Source: a bacterium | GTDB taxonomy: Bacteria; Vulcanimicrobiota; Xenobia; Xenobiales; JADMJV01 | NCBI GenBank assembly: GCA_018266105.1 | Contig: JAFEBA010000085.1 | Span: 1 to 32,353 of the forward strand | DNA length: 32,353 nt | Direction of reading: 5' to 3' | In this document: piece after piece, positions 7,044 through 14,050 of the stretch | Position numbering within the stretch: position 1 is the first letter of the stretch | Layout: the number at the start of each line of letters is the position of its first letter | The notes under the pieces: generated by a model | The model's database searches: none | The model's input: only the letters and a program-made list of their open reading frames with translations | Told to the model about the DNA's origin: nothing | Made by a program: the position numbers and the translations under genes

Positions 7044-9311
7044 TTACTTGACGCTGAGAAGAGTGCGCTGGTGGGCCTCGAGTATGGCGATACTGGGCTC
7101 GATCTGGAGTTCCCTGGCCAGTAGCTTCTTGCAGTGTTCGAACTGTTTGATGGAAGCTTCCGGTCGACCCAGCCAGAGGTGGGCCTTCATGGCCGCCAGA
7201 TGGCCTTCCTGACAGTATTTGTCCAGCTCCAGCAGGCGGTTGGCGTATTCTAGAGTTTCGGCCGCACGCTGTTGAGATGTGAGTACTCCTAGCAGGCTGC
7301 GCAGGCAGGTCAGGATCGTGACTTCCAGGCTTTCTCGGGTGGTGACGGCCCAGTCCATATAACAGGTCTCCAGATAGGGCCCGCGATACAGGTCGACCGC
7401 CTTTTTCCAGCGCCCCACCGTTTCTTCGGTGGGATTGGCCTCCGGCGTGGATAGGGCCAGCACTTCGTTGACATCGTGCCAAACAGGCAGTTGAGGATTG
7501 AGCTGCAGACCCATATTGTCGCGCTGAATGTAGTCCAGTTCTTCCGGCCAGTCTTTGGGTCGCAGCACCTTGCGCAGATGAAAGACGCAAACGTTGAGGC
7601 TTGAGCGACCCCCTTCGCCAGAGTCTGGCCAGAAATCATCGATGATGCGTTCGGTGGGGACGGGTCGGCGCGAACCGGCCAGCCTGGAAAGTAGAAAGCG
7701 CTGTTTGCTGCTTCGGAATTGCTGGTCGGGGATGCGTTCATCCCCACGGAAGACCTCGAAGTGACCCAAGGTATAGATGCGAACCGTGGGGGGGAGCAAG
7801 GCACCGACCGCCGAGCGCACCACCACCTCAGCCGCGCCTCGCACTTCGGTCGAGCTATCCCCCGCCAGGAGCTTCACGCATTCCAAAGCGGCCGGGTGCT
7901 TGGGGTCTTTCAGGGCCGGGATGATGTGGACCCGAGCGGCCGGCTCCAGGCTGCCCGCCTGCACCAGGCGAAGGAAAACGCCGGGCGCGTCCCGTCCGAT
8001 TACGGCCAGAGCTTTTTCCTGCAGCGGGTGGGGAGCACGCGCCTGCAGCCTGAGCAGGCTGGGTGCGATCCACCAGGCTTCGTCCAGTAACTCAAAGCGT
8101 TCAGAGACTTCTAACAGCGAGCTCAGGGCTCTTTGAATGTGCTGAGGATCCATTTCCGAGCCGGCCGCGCTCAGGGCCAGAATGGCTTTGGCCTCCAGGA
8201 GCGGTTGTCCCAATTCGCGACTCACCCGTCCGGCCTGTTCGTAAAACATGATGGCTTCTTTTTTCAGACCAGCCTGCACCAGGGAGAGCCCGGCCTGCAG
8301 GGCGGACACGCACCCGAGCAGGCCGTTCAGGCTTCGGGCCAGGGTTACCGCCTGCTGGGCGTAGCTGAAGCAACGATCTGGTTCGGATTGAGAAAGACGA
8401 CAGAGACCCAGCAGGGCCTCTACCTGTTCGCGATCGGAGCCGCCTTCTTGGACGACGGCCTCAAAATGAGTGCGAGCTTCGGCGGGGTTGAGGGCCTCTT
8501 GCGAGCGACCCAGCTGTAAAAGGCTGGTGCGTCGCCGGCGTTGGGGCTGAGCGCTCTCTTCCTGAGACTGGGAGCGCTGGTTGGCCCTTTCCCAGGCGGC
8601 CGCCAGAGTCGACTCGCCCTCCGGACTGAAGTTGGGATGTAAAGCCACCTGGGCGATGCGGGCCGGAAGGCTGACTTCTTCCGCTTCGCTGCGGACTTCT
8701 TCCACGATGTTGAGCAGGTCACCGGGAAGACCCTCGGGGTCAAGTTGAGGGGATGTCTGCTGACAGAGTTCGAGCAATACCGCCAGTTGCGCCTGACCGG
8801 CCACTTCCGGTGAGAGCCCCATTTCACTGGCGGTGGCCCAGGCCAGACGACCGCTTTTGCTGTGGTTGGCCAGTTTTTCCAGAGCCCAGGTGGCTGTTTG
8901 GCGGAGACTTTGTTCTCGCTGCTTGCGTTGCTTGCGCGACCGGTGCAGGTGCAACTGGCGAGCCACGGCCGCAACGAATTCGCTCAGCTCGAATGGCTTC
9001 TTAAGGTAGTCGCCTACTCCGAGACGCACCGCTCGGATGGAGTCCGCTTCGGCAGTGAAACCTGTAATGATCAGGGTGGCTACGCTGGGCTGTTGTTGTT
9101 GCAGGCGTTCCAGCGTATCCAGTCCGTCCATGCCGGCCATGCGAATGTCCGAGACCACCAGGTCGAAATTTTGTCGATGGGCCAGTTCCAGAGCGTCCAG
9201 GCCGCTGGCGGCCGACTGTACCCAGTAGCCTTCGTCCTCCAAAATCATGACAAGGTCGTCTCGGAGCGAGTCATCATCCTCAATGACCAGAATTTTTTCC
9301 TCAGCACTCAT
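7044..9311 (-). CDS. Receiver-SARP/BTAD transcriptional regulator (755 aa)
   Basis: Residues 4-120 are a complete receiver domain: acidic pocket EDDD at 11-14, phospho-acceptor D55 in SDIRMAGMDG, T83, and K105 in the YLKKPF motif. Residues about 150-500 are helical repeats, probably TPR/HEAT-like, rich in Leu, Ala and Gln. From about residue 505, TLGHFEVFRGDERIP begins a winged-helix Trans_reg_C domain, followed by a bacterial transcriptional activation (BTAD) helical domain to the end, the SARP architecture. It should be a DNA-binding regulator activated by phosphorylation. SARPs typically sit on top of TPR or ATPase modules; a receiver at the N-terminus is uncommon. The start is ATG at 9311, since the TTG at 9341 has no better SD. 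It is divergent, with a 76-bp spacer, from a histidine kinase that is its likely partner. Confidence 0.88.
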   Translation of the reverse strand: MSAEEKILVIEDDDSLRDDLVMILEDEGYWVQSAASGLDALELAHRQNFDLVVSDIRMAGMDGLDTLERLQQQQPSVATLIITGFTAEADSIRAVRLGVGDYLKKPFELSEFVAAVARQLHLHRSRKQRKQREQSLRQTATWALEKLANHSKSGRLAWATASEMGLSPEVAGQAQLAVLLELCQQTSPQLDPEGLPGDLLNIVEEVRSEAEEVSLPARIAQVALHPNFSPEGESTLAAAWERANQRSQSQEESAQPQRRRRTSLLQLGRSQEALNPAEARTHFEAVVQEGGSDREQVEALLGLCRLSQSEPDRCFSYAQQAVTLARSLNGLLGCVSALQAGLSLVQAGLKKEAIMFYEQAGRVSRELGQPLLEAKAILALSAAGSEMDPQHIQRALSSLLEVSERFELLDEAWWIAPSLLRLQARAPHPLQEKALAVIGRDAPGVFLRLVQAGSLEPAARVHIIPALKDPKHPAALECVKLLAGDSSTEVRGAAEVVVRSAVGALLPPTVRIYTLGHFEVFRGDERIPDQQFRSSKQRFLLSRLAGSRRPVPTERIIDDFWPDSGEGGRSSLNVCVFHLRKVLRPKDWPEELDYIQRDNMGLQLNPQLPVWHDVNEVLALSTPEANPTEETVGRWKKAVDLYRGPYLETCYMDWAVTTRESLEVTILTCLRSLLGVLTSQQRAAETLEYANRLLELDKYCQEGHLAAMKAHLWLGRPEASIKQFEHCKKLLARELQIEPSIAILEAHQRTLLSVK

Positions 9312-9387
9312 GCCTGCGGCTTCGTCTTTTGCACGGGCCAACCCTGGAAGCCAGGGACTCTCGGATTGGATCGCAAAACCTGTCGTT

Positions 9388-11769
9388 ATGCCGGGCGGTT
9401 TGAAAGTGTGGGGTTTGCTGCTGACTTGCTTGGCGGCTCTGCTCTACTGTTTTTCCGGCCTGAGTCACCATCCCCCGCCTCCGGCGGCACTCCTCTTCGC
9501 GCTGGGCGCGGTTTGGATGGAAACGCGCTCTCTTCGCCTGCCCGGCGCTGGCCTGGTCAGCTGCTCCTTTGTCTTTCTTCTGGCCTTTGCATTACTAGAT
9601 GGAGTTGGCCCCGGCTGGCCCTCGGGTCTGGCCTGTATTCTGGTGATTTTGCGCTCGGGTCTGCTTGGTTCGCCTGAGGTACGGCTGCGCTGGCTGGAAG
9701 GTTTGTTGGATCTAAACGCTCTCTTGCTGACTCTGGCGGCGACTCAACTCGTTGCTCGTTCAGAGCCCGGTTCCAGCCTGGCCATGCGCGGTGGGGCCGG
9801 GACGTTCGTTTACTGTCTGTTGATGCTGGAGGTGCATCTGCTTTTGACAGGCGAGCTGGCTGAAGGTCAGCGCTCCCGCTACAAATCAGTGCAGCTTGGA
9901 TTGTTTGGAGTTCGTCTGGCGGGGTGCTGTGCGGCCCTGCTGATGGCCTGGCTTGCTTCTCAGCCGGGCGCCTGGGTTCTGCTTTGTTTTCCCACGGTGG
10001 ATTTGCTCCCCAGGGTGGCCAAAATGATCGTGCGAGGCGAGGAAGAGGAGCAAAGAAACAATGTATTGCGCCAGTTGGACGCCAGCAAGAATCAGCTGGC
10101 CCAGGCTTCAGCTTCACAGAAGATTTTGAAGGAAACTCTGGATCGAAGAGTGGACGAGAACCGGATCCTGGAAAAAGCTACTCAGACTCTGCTTCAGGTG
10201 CGCAACCTGCAACAGACGGCCGACCAGATCGTGCAGCTTTGCGGTTCTCTGGTCCGGGCCGAGAGTGTGGCTGTCTTTTTACTCTACGAAAACAGACTGT
10301 ACCCCAGAAGCTGCCAGAGTCCTCAGTTGGAGCGGTTACAGCAGGCCAATTTGCTTCAGCTGAGCGAGCCCGCGGTTGACGAGGCCTGGCGCACGGGCGC
10401 GGTTCAGCGTATCCCAATTGGTTCGAATCGAATTTTCGCAAACGAGGACCAGATTGTGGTCTTTCCTCTGGGTCGCGCCGGGGCGCTCTACATTGGTCGG
10501 AGCGGCGCTCCCTTCAGCGAGATCGAATTGCGCCATCTCAGCCAGGCTGCTTCGCAAGGTACGCTGGCCGTGCAAATCGCTTTGCATCTTGAAGCTTTGG
10601 AAGGGGCGCTCTATCAGCAAGAGAGGTATAGCAATGAGCTTCAATTCCGGGCAGGAGTGCTGGACCGTCTGCTCTCCAGTTCGCTCGGATTTCTTGACAA
10701 GATGGACCGCGAAATCTTCCTGGAGAAGCTGACTCTTGCGGCCGGTGCCCTTTTTGCTCACGATAGTCTGGAAGTGCGTTTGGAGAGCCTGCAAGGGCCC
10801 ATCGCCGAGCATATTTTAAGCACGCGTCTTCCTCTGCTGCTGGAGGACGTCTCCCAGAGCCGCTTTGAGCCGCATCGGCCGGGCCAGCGTAGCCTGCTGG
10901 CAGTGCCCATCTTTCACCCTGATCTGCACAAGGTCGGTTTGATTTTGATGGGGGCCCTGGTTCCACAGGCCTTTTCCCGCTGGCATCAGGACTCTCTAAG
11001 TTTGCTGGGAACACTGGCCGCCGTTGCTTGGAAGAACCTTGAACTGCACGCGGAGACGCTGGCCGCCCAGGGGCAGCTGGTCCAGTCCTCTAAGATGGCC
11101 GCCGTTGGCCAATTGGCCGCGGGAGTCGCCCACGAAATGAATACACCCCTGGGCTCGGTCATGCTGAACGTGGAAAGTGCCATCAAGGTCTTGCGCAGCA
11201 ATCCCAATCAGGCCGAAACTCGCTTGAGTAAGGCCAAAGAGATGGTCCAGCGCACTCGTGGAATCGTGGAAAAGCTTCTCTATTATTCCAGGCAAAGCGA
11301 GCACGGTCGAGTTCTCACCGATCTGAACAATCTGGTCGCGGACACTCTGCAGCTCGTCGGACATTCGTTGACGATCGATCAGGTTAAGGTTGAGACCCAG
11401 GCCGGCCAGGTGCGCAAAGTCCCGGTCAACCAGAATGAGATTCAGCAAGTCATCTGTAACTTGCTGCTCAATGCCCGCGACGCCATGCTTTCCGCAGCGA
11501 GCAGTCCTCGCAACATTCTCATCAGCACCTTCGAAGAGAACCAGTGGGCCTGCATCGCCGTCCGCGATAGTGGGCCGGGAATGACGCCTGACGTGCAGGC
11601 GCGAGTCCTGGAACCCTTTTTTACCACCAAGGAAGTGGGAAAAGGGACTGGTCTGGGGCTTTCGATTTCACAGCAAATCCTGGTGGCCCATAATGGTCAG
11701 CTCAAAGTGGAGTCGGTGCCTGGCCAGGGGAGTCAGTTTACCATTCAGTTGCCTCTTCCGAAGCTTTAA
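9388..11769 (+). CDS. Membrane sensor histidine kinase with two GAF domains (793 aa)
   Basis: The start is ATG at 9388, just before the first hydrophobic helix; upstream codons overlap the divergent regulator. Residues 1-190 contain about six membrane helices. A coiled coil follows near 215-255. One GAF-like domain lies around 265-420 and another around 470-605. The dimerisation/phosphorylation box is AAGVAHEMNTPLG with H582. The HATPase_c domain shows the N-box NLLLNARDAM (about 690), D-box RDSGPGM (about 727), an F-box EPFFTTKE and G2 GKGTGLGLS (about 751). All catalytic elements are present. The NTP-binding end resembles NtrB/AtoS-type kinases. The ligand of the sensor part is unknown. The head-to-head arrangement with the receiver-SARP gene makes them a probable two-component pair. 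Confidence 0.93.
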   Translation: MPGGLKVWGLLLTCLAALLYCFSGLSHHPPPPAALLFALGAVWMETRSLRLPGAGLVSCSFVFLLAFALLDGVGPGWPSGLACILVILRSGLLGSPEVRLRWLEGLLDLNALLLTLAATQLVARSEPGSSLAMRGGAGTFVYCLLMLEVHLLLTGELAEGQRSRYKSVQLGLFGVRLAGCCAALLMAWLASQPGAWVLLCFPTVDLLPRVAKMIVRGEEEEQRNNVLRQLDASKNQLAQASASQKILKETLDRRVDENRILEKATQTLLQVRNLQQTADQIVQLCGSLVRAESVAVFLLYENRLYPRSCQSPQLERLQQANLLQLSEPAVDEAWRTGAVQRIPIGSNRIFANEDQIVVFPLGRAGALYIGRSGAPFSEIELRHLSQAASQGTLAVQIALHLEALEGALYQQERYSNELQFRAGVLDRLLSSSLGFLDKMDREIFLEKLTLAAGALFAHDSLEVRLESLQGPIAEHILSTRLPLLLEDVSQSRFEPHRPGQRSLLAVPIFHPDLHKVGLILMGALVPQAFSRWHQDSLSLLGTLAAVAWKNLELHAETLAAQGQLVQSSKMAAVGQLAAGVAHEMNTPLGSVMLNVESAIKVLRSNPNQAETRLSKAKEMVQRTRGIVEKLLYYSRQSEHGRVLTDLNNLVADTLQLVGHSLTIDQVKVETQAGQVRKVPVNQNEIQQVICNLLLNARDAMLSAASSPRNILISTFEENQWACIAVRDSGPGMTPDVQARVLEPFFTTKEVGKGTGLGLSISQQILVAHNGQLKVESVPGQGSQFTIQLPLPKL

Positions 11770-11800
11770 TGCAATCGCATTAAGAGTTAACCTGGTTAAC
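11766..11800. promoter_or_regulatory. Two adjacent palindromes, possible operator or weak terminator
   Basis: TTAATGC-aatc-GCATTAA (11766-11783) starts inside the kinase stop codon. It is followed 2 nt later by a 15-bp palindrome, GTTAACCTGGTTAAC (11786-11800). There is no T-run, so operator sites for the gene starting at 11847 are as likely as termination. Confidence 0.4.
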
Positions 11801-11846
11801 ATCCCGGTCTCTCGTTTGGCCCGGCCGGGAATGTCAGAATCAGACT

Positions 11847-12374
11847 ATGAAAGTTGCCAATTACGCTCAGCAGCCCGCCATCAGAACCCTGAATCCGTCC
11901 TCTGCAAAGGCGGAGCAAACCCCCGCTGACGGCGAGAAGTTTGAGCCGGGCCCGCCCGGCGAACCCACCCCGGTTTGGAAAAAGCTGACGAACGCGGCGG
12001 TCGTTGGTTCGGGGACTGCGGTGCTGGCCGTAGTGGCAGGAACTGCCGTGCTGGCCTCAACCATCTCTGGACCGGATGCTCTGGGTGCGCCCCTGATCGC
12101 GGCTGCCGTTGGAGGTCCGGTGGGCTTTGTGAGCGGAGCCGTGGCCGGTTGGAATAACTGTGAGCGAGACAATCCTTCGTTGCTGAGAAAGCTCGGCAAC
12201 GCCAGCGCCTGGGCCGCGGCCGGCGCCGTGGCCGGGGTGCTGGGCACGGTCGCCCTGGTCGACGCCACCATTCATGGCCCAGATGCACTGGGAGGTTTGT
12301 TACTGACTCCGGTCGGAGCGGCTTTGGGGGCCGCGGGAGCGGGCGTGATCGGCTGGAGGATGGCCCAGAAGTAG
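11847..12374 (+). CDS. Glycine-zipper membrane protein with internal duplication (175 aa)
   Basis: The ATG at 11847 starts a protein with a Pro/Glu-rich soluble N-terminus (residues 1-45, no signal peptide). Two similar halves follow, each with a hydrophobic Ala/Gly/Val helix, the motif AT-I-x-GPDALG, and a second helix with GxxxG-type spacing ending in GW. Small-residue packing of this kind occurs in membrane-inserting or oligomerising proteins (glycine-zipper families, some toxins and holin-like proteins). No specific family is recognised. Two palindromes precede it. It ends 5 nt from the convergent receiver gene, so the two transcripts must overlap. Confidence 0.8.
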   Translation: MKVANYAQQPAIRTLNPSSAKAEQTPADGEKFEPGPPGEPTPVWKKLTNAAVVGSGTAVLAVVAGTAVLASTISGPDALGAPLIAAAVGGPVGFVSGAVAGWNNCERDNPSLLRKLGNASAWAAAGAVAGVLGTVALVDATIHGPDALGGLLLTPVGAALGAAGAGVIGWRMAQK

Positions 12375-12379
12375 CGAGC

Positions 12380-12784
12380 TTAACTTCCGCCCACCGCCAC
12401 GGCCTGGCTGCCCTCCCGGTCGATCAGGCGCGCGACCTGGCGAAGCAGCTCTTTCGGTCGAAAGGGCTTGAGTAAGCAGGCGAAGTGAGTCGGTCCATTC
12501 TGTTGACGCTCGGCTGCCTCGCGAATCCGGGAGCGGTTGGCGCTGACCATCAGCACCGGCAATTTGGGTGAAGCTCGCGAGATCAGGTCCAGGCCGCTCA
12601 GAATGGGCAGGTCGGCTTCGGTGATGAGCAGGTCGAAGATTTGGCTGGTCAGTTCCTGCCAGGCTTCCTGGCCGCTTCCAACTCGAGTTACTCTATAGCC
12701 TTCGCTCTGAAGCAGGTGGGTCATGAGGGAGCGAAGCGGGACTTCGTCCTCGGCGATCAGGATGTGTCCGGTCAGTTTCTGCAT
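12380..12784 (-). CDS. Stand-alone receiver domain with Glu at the acceptor site (134 aa)
   Basis: The protein is one CheY-like receiver: acidic pair E12-D13 in AEDE, a Ser (S81) at the Thr/Ser switch position in LMVSANRS, and K106 in LLKPF. The acceptor loop reads LLITEADLP. Aligning the conserved +4 Pro puts Glu56 where the phosphorylated Asp should be. Asp-to-Glu often mimics the phosphorylated state, so this may be a constitutively active or phosphorylation-independent output. There is no effector domain; it would act by binding a partner. The C-terminus has a 15-residue Gly/Val/Ala tail. The kinase and SARP genes lie nearby but in a different transcription unit. Confidence 0.88.
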   Translation of the reverse strand: MQKLTGHILIAEDEVPLRSLMTHLLQSEGYRVTRVGSGQEAWQELTSQIFDLLITEADLPILSGLDLISRASPKLPVLMVSANRSRIREAAERQQNGPTHFACLLKPFRPKELLRQVARLIDREGSQAVAVGGS

Positions 12785-12880
12785 AACTGGAATCTAAGAC
12801 CCTATTCTGAAGCCCCGCCCTGGCGAGCCCTGAAGTCTGGCTGAAGGAATTTCCACGGACAAAGGGCAACGGGGGCCGCC

Positions 12881-14041
12881 ATGAAGAGGTTGTTGATTGC
12901 TGCATTGCTGGTTCTTCCCCTGGCCGCTCGGCCCATGACCCCCGTGGTTCCGCCCGGTGCGGTGCAACCGCGCGCCCCCGGTTATCAAGCCGCTCCGAAA
13001 GTGGCCACCCTGCAGTGGGAGCCGAGACCTCATCAGATTCGCCGCGTCGAATACGCGGGCAATGGCCACATCGAAGTGGCTCACGCCCTGGTGCTGGTTG
13101 AGAAAGGCGCCGACCAGCAAGAATTATTAGGGCTTGTGCGGCAGTCCGTGCAGGGAGCTTTACGCGAGCGGTCCAGTCTGAGTCAGGTGGACGTCTCTGT
13201 CTATCATGCCGGAACCTACCTCAGTTTTGGCGGTCCGCCGCCCATGATGACGGCCAGTGTTCCCCGCAGTCGCCTTCAGGAGTTTCTCGATGAGGGCATG
13301 AATTTTGAGCGTCTCTGGTATGGTGGCGCCCCCCTTCATCCGACCGTTCGAGCGGAGGCGACGGTAGGGGAGGGTCAAATCGTCTTTCACGGTTCTGACC
13401 AGCAGTTAGCCAAACACCAGGTTCGCCAGCGTGAGCAGTTTGGCCAGAGCGACGGCTTGTTCTTTCGAGGGAACCCTCACCATTTGCGGGTGGCGCTAAC
13501 CTTCGACGATTCGCCCCATCCGATGTACGAGACCTTGCTGTTGGATACTCTGGCCAGGGCTCAAGTGCATGCGACTTTCTTCTGTATCGGTCGAAATGCC
13601 CGTGTCTATCCATTTTTTATTGCTGACATGGTAGAAGGTGGTCACGAGATTGCGAACCACACCTTTCACCACTTGCGACTGCCCGGTTTGCCCAGAGCCG
13701 AAGCACGTCAGGAGATGGAGCTGGCCAACTCCGTGCTGGAGGAAGTTAGTGGTCGGCCGGTTCGGCTCTTTCGCCCGCCGGGTGGCGATTATTCGCCCGA
13801 GACTTTGGATCTTGCGCGCTCTTTGGGCATGGTGACCACCTTCTGGACGGACGACCCTGGCGATTTCAATAACCCTGGCGAGTCCACTATCGAGGGACGC
13901 CTGCTGGACCAATTGCGGCCTGGCGGGATTGTGCTGCTGCACGATAACGTTCAGGAAACCATCGACATTTTGCCGGCTTTCCTGGAGGTCGCAAAGATTC
14001 AGGGCTATCGAGTGGACACGGCCTCTCAACTCATGGACTGA
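12881..14041 (+). CDS. Secreted NodB-type polysaccharide deacetylase (386 aa)
   Basis: MKRLLIAALLVLPLAARP is a signal peptide. Residues 30-200 are an N-terminal domain of unknown type. The NodB homology domain starts near residue 205: motif 1 TFDDSP with D209 (base) and D210 (metal), motif 2 NHTFHHL with metal ligands H260 and H264, motif 3 RPPGG, motif 4 WTDDPGDF, and motif 5 IVLLHD near residue 349. All catalytic elements are intact. It should remove acetyl groups from a peptidoglycan, chitin-like or exopolysaccharide substrate outside the cytoplasm; which one cannot be read from the sequence. It is convergent with the C11-YidD gene, with a 9-nt gap. Confidence 0.93.
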   Translation: MKRLLIAALLVLPLAARPMTPVVPPGAVQPRAPGYQAAPKVATLQWEPRPHQIRRVEYAGNGHIEVAHALVLVEKGADQQELLGLVRQSVQGALRERSSLSQVDVSVYHAGTYLSFGGPPPMMTASVPRSRLQEFLDEGMNFERLWYGGAPLHPTVRAEATVGEGQIVFHGSDQQLAKHQVRQREQFGQSDGLFFRGNPHHLRVALTFDDSPHPMYETLLLDTLARAQVHATFFCIGRNARVYPFFIADMVEGGHEIANHTFHHLRLPGLPRAEARQEMELANSVLEEVSGRPVRLFRPPGGDYSPETLDLARSLGMVTTFWTDDPGDFNNPGESTIEGRLLDQLRPGGIVLLHDNVQETIDILPAFLEVAKIQGYRVDTASQLMD

Positions 14042-14050
14042 AGCTGTTGG

